DNA of 64,000 nt. Origin: Evansella halocellulosilytica (lineage in GTDB: Bacteria > Bacillota > Bacilli > Bacillales > Salisediminibacteriaceae). The position numbers and the translations under genes are program-made. Of this stretch, positions 1 to 8,020 are shown one piece after another. The DNA is taken from positions 3,472,354 through 3,536,353 of the forward strand of contig NZ_NIST01000001.1 in assembly GCF_002335745.1 (NCBI RefSeq), given 5' to 3'. How positions within the stretch are numbered: the first letter of the stretch is position 1; each line of letters starts with the position of its first letter. The notes below the pieces were generated by a model. The model was not told where the DNA came from and made no database searches. It saw only the letters and a program-made list of their open reading frames with translations.

Positions 1-858
1 CATATGTGGTGCTAGTTCATGATAAATAATGTCTAGCTGATTATGATACATTTCTCTCGTGACTTTCTGTGGGTGTAATAACATGTCAGTAACTGAATCA
101 TAATTTCGAGCTTTTGCGATAGTGACATGTTTTATCACCTCTGTCGAGTAGGTGGCAGCATATGTATTTTTATATTTATTTAATGTTTCCACAAAAGACT
201 TATATGAGTTACGTCGTTCTCCAGAATGTGGAGACAATTCATACTGATCTTCAAATAAAGCAAAAGATAAAGGCTTTTCGACACCGTTATGATCAATAAA
301 TGTTGAAAAACTCATATCTGATAATTTACTCGTAGAATAAATTTTGTAAGGAGCAGAATGTACTTCACCTAAAGAGGCTAACACTTGTTCCGTTTCAGGT
401 GAAAGTGAGTAGGGCTTCTTTTCTAATATTTGATCGATTTGTCGTTTGTAGTTTTTAAGTTCAGTTTCCTGTTCAAAATATACGTTAACCTTAGTATCGG
501 GTAAAGACAAAATCTCTGATTCTATAAAAGACGTTTCTGCTTCAAGATTAGTTTGAATTTGTCTTACTTTGGCAAAATTCGATTGGGATAGAGGATTTGT
601 ACCATCTTCAGCTAACTTTAAATTTGCATAAGCAAACAAAAGGATTAATTTTTCTTGTAGTTGTTCTTTTAGCTTTAAGCATGATAATAAATAAGAGGGG
701 CCTTCATGTAACTTACCTTTATAAGACGTAATTTCAGGTAACATTTTGTCAATGTCATTCAATTCGGAATGCCATTCCTGTTCTGTCGTATACAAATCTT
801 CAAGTTGCCATGTTTCTTCAATATTTACTTCGTCACGTTTTGTTAACTCAATTGCCAT
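1..858 (-). CDS. pepF: Oligoendopeptidase F, 5' part, cut by window edge
   Basis: The complement reads from an ATG at 858 leftward without a stop to base 1, giving the first 286 residues of a protein that normally has about 600. The sequence (start MAIELTKRDEVN, later ETWQLEDLYTTEQEW and, at the edge, ELAPHM) is typical of the N-terminal helical half of M3-family oligoendopeptidase F, a cytosolic zinc peptidase that degrades short peptides. The HExxH zinc site lies in the C-terminal half and is outside the window, so catalytic integrity cannot be judged. The RBS is AAAGGAGATG just before the ATG. It is divergent from the ABC importer operon. Family assignment is firm; the exact PepF subtype is not. 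Confidence 0.85.
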   Translation of the reverse strand, partial: MAIELTKRDEVNIEETWQLEDLYTTEQEWHSELNDIDKMLPEITSYKGKLHEGPSYLLSCLKLKEQLQEKLILLFAYANLKLAEDGTNPLSQSNFAKVRQIQTNLEAETSFIESEILSLPDTKVNVYFEQETELKNYKRQIDQILEKKPYSLSPETEQVLASLGEVHSAPYKIYSTSKLSDMSFSTFIDHNGVEKPLSFALFEDQYELSPHSGERRNSYKSFVETLNKYKNTYAATYSTEVIKHVTIAKARNYDSVTDMLLHPQKVTREMYHNQLDIIYHELAPHM

Positions 859-1020
859 ATTTTCATCTCCTTTAAATTATTTCGCTTAACGAATTAATAT
901 TTTTATTGTACAACATAAAGTAATAGAAAAGTATGATATTTCAGAAATCAACTATAAAAGTAACAAATATGTGTAGTAAGAATACAAAAAAAGGATTTCT
1001 TTTATGGCACGAAAGAATTG

Positions 1021-1050
1021 TTGACACTTATATATAAGGCATCATATACT
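1021..1050 (+). promoter_or_regulatory. Sigma-A type promoter of the ABC importer operon
   Basis: TTGACA at 1021-1026 and TATACT at 1045-1050 are separated by 18 bp. The pair lies about 60 bp upstream of the ATPase start at 1114 and is the best promoter match in this divergent intergenic region. Confidence 0.7.
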
Positions 1051-1113
1051 AAAACATATTAATCCGACAAAAATAATATGATTTATAGAAAATGATCATT
1101 AAGGGGGAGTTGT

Positions 1114-1959
1114 ATGGAACGCGTTTCGATAAAAGACGTTGAAAAAACGTTCGTTAATAAAAAGGAGAAATATTCCTTTACCGTTTTTGAAAATCTCTCT
1201 CTCTCAATTGAAGATAGTGAATTTGTATCACTGTTGGGACCGTCAGGCTGTGGCAAATCAACGTTGCTCAATATCGTAGCTGGATTAGATGAAGCAACAA
1301 ACGGTGACGTTTACATTGATGGTAAACGAATCAAAGGCCCAGGTTCTGATAGGGGAGTCGTTTTTCAAGAGGCTGCACTAATGCCATGGCAGAATGTATT
1401 AGAAAACGTCATGTTTGCATTACGGAAGAAAATGAACAAATCGGAAGCAAGTGAACGTGCGAAAAAGTATATAAAATTAGTTCATTTAAGTAAATTTTTA
1501 CATTCATATCCACATGAATTATCAGGTGGAATGAAACAGCGTGTTGCAATTGCAAGAGCGTTAGCGATGGATCCACAAGTCTTATTAATGGATGAACCAT
1601 TCGGTGCATTAGATGAGCAAACAAGAACAATGCTCCATCAAGAAGTACATTACATTTGGGAAGAGACGAAAAAGACGATTTTATTTGTTACTCATAACAT
1701 TCGTGAATCTATTATGCTATCAGATCGTATTGTTCTGATGGGAACAAGACCAGGCGGAATTAGGGAGATTTTTCATGTGAATCTTCCGAGACCGAGAGTT
1801 CCTTCTTCTCCTGAATTTATTAAACTTGAACAGGATATTATGTCTATATTAGGTGGAGAAATTGAAAAAGTGATGAGGGAGGAGATGGGCGATGATTTCA
1901 ATTCTAAGAAGGCTAGCCTTCTTTACGGTACTCATCGTAATTTGGGAGATCATATTTAG
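1114..1959 (+). CDS. ABC transporter ATP-binding protein, NitT/TauT (SsuB/TauB-like) type
   Basis: 281 residues. The Walker A (GPSGCGKSTLL, about residues 43-53), Q-loop (VFQEAALMPW), signature (LSGGMKQRVAIARAL), Walker B (LLMDEPFGALDE) and H-loop (FVTHN) are all present in order. The short QEAALMPW segment and the C-terminal extension match the nitrate/taurine/sulfonate importer ATPases. It energises uptake with the permease and lipoprotein that follow. The RBS AAGGGGGAG precedes the ATG. Its 3' end overlaps the permease gene by 68 nt in another frame, longer than the usual 4-nt coupling, and the last ~25 residues look non-conserved, so a frameshift extending the tail is possible. Substrate cannot be set from the ATPase. 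Confidence 0.88.
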   Translation: MERVSIKDVEKTFVNKKEKYSFTVFENLSLSIEDSEFVSLLGPSGCGKSTLLNIVAGLDEATNGDVYIDGKRIKGPGSDRGVVFQEAALMPWQNVLENVMFALRKKMNKSEASERAKKYIKLVHLSKFLHSYPHELSGGMKQRVAIARALAMDPQVLLMDEPFGALDEQTRTMLHQEVHYIWEETKKTILFVTHNIRESIMLSDRIVLMGTRPGGIREIFHVNLPRPRVPSSPEFIKLEQDIMSILGGEIEKVMREEMGDDFNSKKASLLYGTHRNLGDHI

Positions 1960-2656
1960 AATTTATTCACAAGAAACAACACTATTTCCCTCTCCGTTAG
2001 GTGCAATAGAACAACTGTATATCGGATTCTTTGAAACAGGTATTCTCACTGTTGCATTAGGTGAAAGTTTACAACGGATTGCGATTGGTTTTGCATTAGC
2101 TGTGATCATTGGAGCTTTTCTAGGGATATTATTAGGAGTTTCTAAAATAGCTGACGAGACACTCGGTTCTCTAGTAATTGCCTTACAGTCAGTACCAAGT
2201 ATTGTCTGGTTGCCGATAGCTCTTGTCGTTTTTCAAGGAGGTCCAGCAGCGATCTATTTTGTTGTTATTCTCGGTGGAACATGGGCGATGACCTTGAATA
2301 TGAGGATGGGCATTAAAAATGTTCAGCCGATATTAATACGTGCTGCTAAAACGATGGGATACAATCATACAGAATTAATTTGGAAAGTGATGATTCCGGC
2401 ATCTATCCCGTCTGCCTTAACAGGTGCAAGGCTAGCATGGGCCTTTGGATGGCGTGCTCTAATGGCAGCTGAACTTATTGGCAGTGGTGGATTAGGCCGA
2501 ACATTAATGGATGCTCGTGATTTCTTTAATATGGATCTTGTCGTCGCGATTATGATTATCATTTCAGTTATAGGATTAATTGTTGAATATTTTATATTTA
2601 GCAAAATTGAAAAAACAGTTCTTTCACGTTGGGGACTATCAAAATCTGCATCGTAA
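1892..2656 (+). CDS. ABC transporter permease, NitT/TauT (SsuC/TauC-like) type
   Basis: 254 residues, inner-membrane component with about six hydrophobic helices. The EAA loop is visible in the C-terminal half (RAAKTMGYNHTELIWKVMIP, then ASIPSALTGARLAWAFGWRA), and the ELIGSGGLG segment is typical of SsuC/TauC/ThiX permeases. The ATG at 1892 follows GGAGATGGGCG. Translation is coupled to the upstream ATPase (68-nt overlap) and the lipoprotein gene follows after 18 nt, so the three form one operon. Nitrate, alkanesulfonate, taurine and thiamine-precursor importers all share this type, and sequence alone does not choose among them. Confidence 0.88.
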   Translation: MISILRRLAFFTVLIVIWEIIFRIYSQETTLFPSPLGAIEQLYIGFFETGILTVALGESLQRIAIGFALAVIIGAFLGILLGVSKIADETLGSLVIALQSVPSIVWLPIALVVFQGGPAAIYFVVILGGTWAMTLNMRMGIKNVQPILIRAAKTMGYNHTELIWKVMIPASIPSALTGARLAWAFGWRALMAAELIGSGGLGRTLMDARDFFNMDLVVAIMIIISVIGLIVEYFIFSKIEKTVLSRWGLSKSAS

Positions 2657-2674
2657 TAAAGAGGAGGAGCATAG

Positions 2675-3706
2675 ATGAAAAAAATGTTAGGTGTATTATT
2701 AATAGCCGCAAGTACAGCCGTTTTTACTGCTTGTGGTGAAGGGGAGACATCAGGTGGTGAAGGTGCACAAAGCAATGAATCTGACGGGGAAATCAATATC
2801 GGATATTTCCCGAATTTAGATCATGCTGCAGGGATCATTGGGAAAGAAAAAGGTTATTTTGCAGATGAAATTGAAGGATATGACGTTGACTTTATTAATT
2901 ATCCTAACGGCAATGATTTTGTAGATGCGTTAGATACGGGCGTCATTGATATGGGGTATGTGGGACCAGGACCTGCCATTAATTATTATTTATCTGGTGG
3001 TGATGTCGTCGTCGTTGGTTCTGCTGCTAACGGAGCGACATTAATCGTCTCCCGTGAAGATTCAGGAATTCATACGTTAGAAGACTTTGATGGAAGTTCA
3101 TTTTGTACTCCAGGAAATGGATGTACACATAATGTCCAGTTAGAAATTATGTTACAAGAACTTGGACTAGAATCAAACCGTCTAGGTGGAACAGTTGAAC
3201 ATCAGTCACGCGTAAATCCAGCTAGTATGGTTGCGATGTTTGAACAAGGCCAAATTGATGCAGCAGCAGCACCTGAACCTTGGGGAACGTTGCTCGTTGA
3301 AGAGCATAATGCAAATGTTGTCACAGAATGGAATGAAGTATTTTTAGGGGAAGAACTTGCAAGTGTTGTGTTCGTAACGACGAGTGAATTTTTAGAGGAG
3401 AATCCTGAAGTAGTGGAGCAAGCGATGAAAGCTCACCAGCGTTCTGTTAAATTTGCACAAGAGAATGTAGATGATACGTTAGAAACAGTAAATGATTTAA
3501 TTTATGATTTAACTCAATCTAGATTACCTGAGCATGTGTTAGAAAAAGCTTGGGAGCGTATGGTTATTACAACTGAAACACATGGTGATGCTCTACAAGC
3601 GTGGGCAACAGCGTCTTATGACCTACAATTTATGGATCAAGAGCCTGATTTAGACGGGTTTGTCGATACAACTATTCTTGATAAAGTTATAAATGAAGAT
3701 GAGTAA
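2675..3706 (+). CDS. ABC transporter substrate-binding lipoprotein, NitT/TauT (SsuA-like)
   Basis: 343 residues. An N-terminal lipoprotein signal peptide (MKKMLGVLLIAASTAVF) ends in a lipobox-like FTAC, so Cys20 should be acylated and the protein held on the outer face of the membrane. A low-complexity Gly/Glu/Ser linker follows, then an NMT1/SsuA-like fold (INIGYFPNLDHAAG, VGPGPAINYY, PEPWGTLLVEE). Where most relatives have a Gly-Lys-x-hydrophobic segment, this one has FCTPGNGCTHN with two cysteines five residues apart, which could form a disulfide near the ligand cleft. Third gene of the operon, followed by a terminator. Likely ligand is a small anionic organosulfur or related compound, by family only. 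Confidence 0.85.
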   Translation: MKKMLGVLLIAASTAVFTACGEGETSGGEGAQSNESDGEINIGYFPNLDHAAGIIGKEKGYFADEIEGYDVDFINYPNGNDFVDALDTGVIDMGYVGPGPAINYYLSGGDVVVVGSAANGATLIVSREDSGIHTLEDFDGSSFCTPGNGCTHNVQLEIMLQELGLESNRLGGTVEHQSRVNPASMVAMFEQGQIDAAAAPEPWGTLLVEEHNANVVTEWNEVFLGEELASVVFVTTSEFLEENPEVVEQAMKAHQRSVKFAQENVDDTLETVNDLIYDLTQSRLPEHVLEKAWERMVITTETHGDALQAWATASYDLQFMDQEPDLDGFVDTTILDKVINEDE

Positions 3707-3710
3707 AGTA

Positions 3711-3748
3711 GTAAAGAAGTCAAGATTTCCTTGGCTTCTTTACTTTTG
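3711..3748 (+). terminator. Rho-independent terminator of the ABC importer operon
   Basis: A 14-bp stem (3711-3724 with 3730-3743, one G-T pair) and 5-nt loop are followed by a T-rich tail, starting 5 nt after the lipoprotein stop codon. Confidence 0.85.
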
Positions 3749-3840
3749 TTATCGTGATCTTACTTTTCTCTATTACGAAAACTAGATGCAGTTCATCATA
3801 TTCCCTCCCTTTTCGAGTCATACTTAAATACATCAAACAT

Positions 3841-3885
3841 TTGACCTTTGCAATTAGGAATGATAAAATGACTGACAGTCAGTCA
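3841..3885 (+). promoter_or_regulatory. Promoter and TetR-type operator of the regulator gene
   Basis: TTGACC (3841-3846), a 17-bp spacer and TAAAAT (3864-3869) form a good promoter. Directly at its downstream edge is the perfect palindrome TGACTGACAGTCAGTCA (3869-3885, 8+1+8). A closely related palindrome stands before the exporter gene at 4536-4552. This placement predicts autorepression by the TetR protein. Confidence 0.75.
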
Positions 3886-3905
3886 CGAAAGTGAGGGGAG
3901 TACCA

Positions 3906-4493
3906 TTGCAAAATAAGGAACGTAAATATGAACTGCTACTTGATTCAGCAATTAAGGTGATGACGGAGAAAGGCTTTGAGAAAACAGCTGTTTCCCAAAT
4001 TGTAAAAGAGGCTGGTGTCGCTCAAGGGACGTTTTATTTGTACTTTTCTTCTAAAAGCGAAATCATACCTGCAATCGCAGAACGAATTTTTAATGAACAA
4101 ATGAACGAAATTAAAAGTCGTAACAAATCAGAGCATACATTCCTTGAAACGTTAAACGTAATGATAGATGTCACATTTGAAATGACGTACAAATATAAAG
4201 AAGTGATTATTTTCTGTTATTCTGGAATTGCATTTTTCCATTCGTTTCATCGATGGGAAGAAATTTATAAACCGTATTACGATTGGGTGGAACAGCGTTT
4301 AACATCTTATATTGAAGAACATGGAATTTCGATTGATATTCACACATTTGATTACGTTAAAATGATTGTCAATGCGATTGAAAATACTGCTGAGAATTAC
4401 TATTTCTCAAACAACGATGAACAAAATGAGGAGAAAGTATCTGAATTAAAAAGGCAAGTGTTTATCTTTTTAGAAAAAACACTGAAAGAATAA
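3906..4493 (+). CDS. TetR/AcrR family transcriptional regulator
   Basis: 195 residues from a TTG start placed 5 nt after GAGGGGAG; a GTG at 3891 is in frame but precedes the RBS. The N-terminal TetR helix-turn-helix is clear (residues about 5-50: LLDSAIKVMTEKGFEKT, then AGVAQGTFYLYFSSKSE). The C-terminal half is helical and rich in aromatic residues (CYSGIAFFHSFHRWEEIYKPYYDW), as expected of a ligand-binding dimer domain. The matching palindromes in front of this gene and of the CDF exporter gene argue that it represses both and is released by an inducer, perhaps the exporter's substrate. A terminator separates the two genes. The ligand is unknown. Confidence 0.88.
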   Translation: MQNKERKYELLLDSAIKVMTEKGFEKTAVSQIVKEAGVAQGTFYLYFSSKSEIIPAIAERIFNEQMNEIKSRNKSEHTFLETLNVMIDVTFEMTYKYKEVIIFCYSGIAFFHSFHRWEEIYKPYYDWVEQRLTSYIEEHGISIDIHTFDYVKMIVNAIENTAENYYFSNNDEQNEEKVSELKRQVFIFLEKTLKE

Positions 4494-4495
4494 AG

Positions 4496-4524
4496 TTCCT
4501 CAATAGACAATGAGGAATTTTTTT
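4496..4524 (+). terminator. Terminator between tetR and the cation efflux gene
   Basis: TTCCTCA (4496-4502) pairs with TGAGGAA (4511-4517), followed by seven T residues. Confidence 0.75.
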
Positions 4525-4535
4525 AAGGTGAAAAA

Positions 4536-4552
4536 TGACTGATAGTCATTCA
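4536..4552 (+). promoter_or_regulatory. Second TetR operator, in front of the cation efflux gene
   Basis: TGACTGATAGTCATTCA matches the perfect palindrome at 3869-3885 at 15 of 17 positions and sits 14 nt before the CDF start codon. It overlaps the region where the promoter or the first transcribed bases must lie, which suits repression. Confidence 0.7.
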
Positions 4553-4566
4553 GAGAGGTGTTCATA

Positions 4567-5475
4567 ATGAAAAATAAAATGGAAGATTTATTTTTACTTT
4601 TATCTGTAGTAGGAGCTCTTATTTTTGCTGTAATCGGTCTGATTTGGGGGGGCCTTGCAAATTCACAAATGATCTTATTTGATGGAGTCTACTCCTTTAT
4701 TAGTGTTTTACTATCTTTAATGACACTTTTAGCGGCGAAGTATATTCGTAAAAACGATCAAAAACGATTCCCGTATGGTAAATTAATGATTGAACCATTC
4801 GTTATTTTAATCAAATACTTTATTATTGCGATCATCGTTTTATCTGCTGGTATTATAGCAGTTATTGACCTGTTTTCAGGCGGGAGAGACGTTTCCCTCA
4901 ATTCAGCAATCATATATTCGATATTTTCGACAATTGGTTGCTTCGTCTTCGTCATATATATTAAAGTAAAAAACAAACAGAAAATAACTGGATTTATAAG
5001 AGCTGAAATGAACCAATGGTTAATGGACGGTTATTTAAGCTTAGGAGTTTTTATCGGGTTCTTCGCAGCTCAATTACTTGCGGGTACAAACTATGCATAC
5101 ATCGTTCCATATATCGATCCTTTTATGGTATTTATTGTTGCAGCTATTTTCCTAAAAGTTCCATTAAGCTCTATCATTTCAAATACACGAGAAATTATCG
5201 GAATGGCTCCACCCGAAAGTATAAGTCAAGATATTCAATCAATCGTTAAAAATAGTGAAGCGAAGTATGGTTTTAATGAGTCATTCGTACGAATTACGAA
5301 AGCAGGCAGTGGGATGTATATTGATATCGATTTTATCGTGACGAAACATTCGAAAGTATCTCATGTTGCCGACCAAGACTGTGTTAGAGAAGAACTATTA
5401 GTTAAACTTCAATCTTTTCATCCTGATCCGTGGCTAACCATTACTTTTACAACTGATCGAAAATGGGCTCTATAA
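4567..5475 (+). CDS. Cation diffusion facilitator family transporter (COG3965-like)
   Basis: 302 residues from ATG 4567, chosen because AGAGGTG lies 6 nt upstream; a GTG at 4558 falls inside the RBS. Six hydrophobic helices fill the first two thirds, followed by a cytosolic C-terminal domain (about 210-302). Family marks are ILFDGVYSFISVL in helix 2, RFPYGKLMIEP after it, and QWLMDGYLSLGVF in helix 5. Compared with classical zinc CDFs (HSxxD and HxxxD pairs), each membrane site keeps one acidic residue but lacks the histidine, a divergence usual for the COG3965 branch and a reason not to name zinc as the substrate. Under likely control of the TetR protein upstream. YkqA-like gene follows after 18 nt. 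Confidence 0.8.
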   Translation: MKNKMEDLFLLLSVVGALIFAVIGLIWGGLANSQMILFDGVYSFISVLLSLMTLLAAKYIRKNDQKRFPYGKLMIEPFVILIKYFIIAIIVLSAGIIAVIDLFSGGRDVSLNSAIIYSIFSTIGCFVFVIYIKVKNKQKITGFIRAEMNQWLMDGYLSLGVFIGFFAAQLLAGTNYAYIVPYIDPFMVFIVAAIFLKVPLSSIISNTREIIGMAPPESISQDIQSIVKNSEAKYGFNESFVRITKAGSGMYIDIDFIVTKHSKVSHVADQDCVREELLVKLQSFHPDPWLTITFTTDRKWAL

Positions 5476-5493
5476 ATAAAGGGGAGATTTTCA

Positions 5494-6393
5494 GTGGGGA
5501 ATAAACATTTACTATTTGTCTACGGAACGTTAAGAAAACATTGCACGAATCATCACTTTCTAAAGGGAGCAACACTAGTTGCAGAGCAAGCTAGAACAAA
5601 GGGCGAGCTTTACGATACTGAATCGGGATATCCAGCTTTACGCTTTAATGGTCATGAAAATGTCTATGGTGAACTGTATGAAGTTGATGATATCCTTTTA
5701 GCTTCGATTGATATGTTAGAAGGCTATGAACAATGGAGAGACGAGAATTTATACGAAAGGACAATAAGCAGTATAAGGTCCGATCGAGGTGATTATAAAG
5801 CGATCGTTTACTATATGTCTGAAAAAAACGATGAGATGCTAAGGAATAAAATAGATAGTGGGGATTGGAAACGATATGAGTTTGAACGAAATAACACTCC
5901 TTATTTCTATTATTTTGCCTTTGGCTCATGTATGGACATGGAAAGGATGAAAATAGCCGAAGTTGATCATCTATTTTCGAATGTAACTGGGGCTGGAAAG
6001 CTTCCAAACTATGAAATCTGCTATCGAATCCACCGTCCTGATGGTGGTAGAGCGGATATATCTGAAACGGGGAAAGAGTTAGAAGGAATCGTCTATTATT
6101 TACCCTACGAAGCATTACAATATTTATATGAAAGGGAAGGGGTTTACACAGGGATGTATCGTCCGATATTCGTCGATATTACTATCGGTGAAAAACAGTT
6201 TATTAATGTATTATCATTTACTGTCATTAATAAGAAAAATGAATTAACCCCGCCTGATCATTATGCGATAGAAATTTTAAGAGGGGCTAAAGGCCGAGTA
6301 TCAAAGGAATATTTTGCTTACCTCACTCAACACATGGAGAATCTAGGCGTCAATGTTCATCAATTATTAAAAAAAATAGAAGTACCTTCATAG
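5494..6393 (+). CDS. ykqA: Two-domain gamma-glutamylcyclotransferase family protein (YkqA-like)
   Basis: 299 residues, GTG start after GGGGAGA. Two AIG2/GGCT folds are joined in one chain. The first (residues 1-110) has the classic YGTL loop (LFVYGTLRKHC) and the Glu-bearing strand VYGELYEVDD followed by LDMLEGYEQW. The second (about 135-280) begins with YYFAFGSCMDMERM, where FGSC replaces YGSN, and continues with YEICYRIHRPDGG and ELEGIVYYLP. GGCT proteins cyclise gamma-glutamyl groups; the duplicated form matches B. subtilis YkqA, whose substrate is not established as far as I know. It lies 18 nt after the exporter and may be cotranscribed with it. Cytosolic. Confidence 0.8.
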   Translation: MGNKHLLFVYGTLRKHCTNHHFLKGATLVAEQARTKGELYDTESGYPALRFNGHENVYGELYEVDDILLASIDMLEGYEQWRDENLYERTISSIRSDRGDYKAIVYYMSEKNDEMLRNKIDSGDWKRYEFERNNTPYFYYFAFGSCMDMERMKIAEVDHLFSNVTGAGKLPNYEICYRIHRPDGGRADISETGKELEGIVYYLPYEALQYLYEREGVYTGMYRPIFVDITIGEKQFINVLSFTVINKKNELTPPDHYAIEILRGAKGRVSKEYFAYLTQHMENLGVNVHQLLKKIEVPS

Positions 6394-6460
6394 CAAAATC
6401 CATGCTGATTTTGAACGTTAAATTGTTCTTTCATGAGTGAACTTTGCATGATCATGATGC

Positions 6461-6488
6461 ATAGTGCCGCTTTAATTGGCGGCACTAT
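6461..6488 (+). terminator. Hairpin after ykqA
   Basis: ATAGTGCCGC (6461-6470) pairs perfectly with 6479-6488 across an 8-nt loop. The 3' side is only TA-rich, so termination strength is uncertain. Confidence 0.55.
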
Positions 6489-6558
6489 TATAATATGACG
6501 TTTAAACATGTTCTGCTTCGTTCATACTGCAAAAAAGGCCGAAGTAGAGGTGAGTAAA

Positions 6559-6858
6559 ATGTTTATTTTGTATTTATTGTTATCAGTTACATTTGTTCAA
6601 GCAGTCCTTATTTATTTCTCTAAAACTCAATTACCTGCTTCATATAAAACAAATTGGATTCCTTTATCGTTTTTGAGTACTGGGGGAATGAAGCTTATTG
6701 TTAGTTTATTGATTCCAAGCACTATTGGGATGGTTTTATTTATAACTGGTTTCATTTTTATCATTTCGTCATTTGCTATATTATTGTTAACAATAGTTGT
6801 AAAAATAGTTACGAATGCTAAAGCAAAAAAAGAATATCGCCGCGAATATTCCTTATAA
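6559..6858 (+). CDS. Small membrane protein, unknown function
   Basis: 99 residues from the ATG at 6559, which follows AGAGGTG at a 6-nt distance; an in-frame ATG at 6508 has no RBS and its extra residues look untypical. Three hydrophobic segments are visible: about residues 1-20 (FILYLLLSVTFVQAVLIYF), 35-55 and 60-85, ending in a basic tail (KAKKEYRREYS). I do not recognise the family. It is convergent with the GNAT-like gene with a 2-bp gap, and no promoter is obvious beyond the TA-rich stretch after the 6461 hairpin. Confidence 0.6.
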   Translation: MFILYLLLSVTFVQAVLIYFSKTQLPASYKTNWIPLSFLSTGGMKLIVSLLIPSTIGMVLFITGFIFIISSFAILLLTIVVKIVTNAKAKKEYRREYSL

Positions 6859-6860
6859 GT

Positions 6861-7385
6861 TTAAACAGAAGGCTGCCAATAAATAAGGCCAGTTTGTGTT
6901 TCGTGTTCGATGGCCACATGAAAATGATGCTTTTCATAAAAATGAACTAACCGATCGAGGTGATCCCAATCGCGCTCAACGAGATCTCCTTTAATGCATG
7001 CGATATTTTGATTTAACGCATGCTCTTTTAGAAATTTCATACATATGGATCCGAACCCGCGGTTTTCTTCACCTCGTATGTCATCGATCTTTATATTCAT
7101 TTGTTCATCATATTGAGCATGGATCGAAAAATCCCAGGAACCATTAAAGGGTGTTTCACAATTATGCAACATAATCTTGCAAATATGACCATCGTCTGCT
7201 GAATAGACGATTACCCATTTATCATCTTTTGTTTGGTCTATACCTAATATATTCCATTTTTTCGAGATTTTTTTCATATTTTCTTGCATTCGAAAGATTT
7301 GAAACTCAAGATCATCATATTCCTCAATGAGTGTTTCTTTCTTTTTATCTTCTTTTCTTTCAAATGCAGCTGCTGATAAAAACAA
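6861..7385 (-). CDS. GNAT-like acetyltransferase fold protein
   Basis: 174 residues from TTG, 7 nt after GAAAGGAG. The N-terminal part (about 10-45) is a charged amphipathic helix. A beta-rich middle follows, then a region resembling the acetyl-CoA pocket of GNAT enzymes: GFGSICMKFLKEHALNQN (Q/RxxGxG/A-like turn plus helix), then a strand and LDRLVHFYEKHHF, the usual C-terminal 'FYEKxGF' element. The end is LIYWQPSV. The substrate is unknown. The family call rests on the C-terminal half only. Divergent from the nrd operon. Confidence 0.6.
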   Translation of the reverse strand: MFLSAAAFERKEDKKKETLIEEYDDLEFQIFRMQENMKKISKKWNILGIDQTKDDKWVIVYSADDGHICKIMLHNCETPFNGSWDFSIHAQYDEQMNIKIDDIRGEENRGFGSICMKFLKEHALNQNIACIKGDLVERDWDHLDRLVHFYEKHHFHVAIEHETQTGLIYWQPSV

Positions 7386-7688
7386 AGAAATTCTCCTTTC
7401 AAAAACATCATATTACATGTAGATCTCTCTAATGCTTCAATTACGAAATATACACAACATATTTCAGCTCACAAGTTTGCAATTTTACTAGAAAATGAAC
7501 TAGAATGCAATGTTGTGATTACCGAAAAATACGACTAAGATAATTAGTAGTATGAATTACTATATAGAGTGGTTGTAAAATACAATACAGCTGTTTTATT
7601 GAGTGTCGGTTCTCTACTTTCATGAATATTTTTTTAACAGGAATGAAATTTTCCTATTGTAATTAAAAATAAAAAGATGTATGATAGA

Positions 7689-7736
7689 GTACAATATATA
7701 GATGTTAATTCCTTGAAATTACACTATATATAGTGT
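7689..7736 (+). promoter_or_regulatory. Two tandem NrdR boxes upstream of nrdAB
   Basis: ACACTATATATAGTGT (7721-7736) is a perfect 16-bp palindrome and fits the NrdR consensus. A weaker copy sharing the ATATATAG core and flanks lies at 7689-7704. The start-to-start distance is 32 bp, about three helical turns, the arrangement known for NrdR, the ATP/dATP-sensing repressor of ribonucleotide reductase genes. Confidence 0.8.
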
Positions 7737-7760
7737 AACTACAATTCGATATTGAGGAAG

Positions 7761-7928
7761 AACAGGCGCCTATTCTAGGCATAATAGGGAATCCGGTGTA
7801 ACTCCGGAGCTGTCCCCGCAACTGTAAATGTGGACGAAATGAATGACCACTGTATAAGTTTGTATAAAAGCAGCTTATACGGGAAGGTTCAGAGTAGTAT
7901 GAAGCATAAGCCAGGAGACCTACCTGTT
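7761..7928 (+). ncRNA. Cobalamin (adenosylcobalamin) riboswitch
   Basis: The core signatures occur in order: AATAGGGAATCCGGTG (7783-7798), CCGGAGCTGTCCCCGCAACT (7804-7823), ACGGGAAGG, and the B12 box AAGCCAGGAGACCTACCTG (7908-7926). A closing P1 helix forms between AACAGG (7761-7766) and CCTGTT (7923-7928). A terminator at 8021 completes an OFF switch. Placed before class I ribonucleotide reductase genes, it should shut them down when B12 is available, presumably because a B12-dependent class II enzyme is encoded elsewhere. Confidence 0.93.
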
Positions 7929-8020
7929 TTCCTAAAGTTTCTAGTCTTCGGGGGGTGAGATATTGAAACGGCGACACGATTAAAAAACATCCGTTTTTTA
8001 CATTCTATTGCCGTATTCTC

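Noticed and set aside
2365-2796. 143-codon frame on the complement inside the permease and lipoprotein genes
   Set aside because: Antisense to two clear genes, no RBS, atypical composition.
5645-6115. 156-codon frame on the complement inside ykqA
   Set aside because: Antisense shadow of a conserved gene, no RBS.
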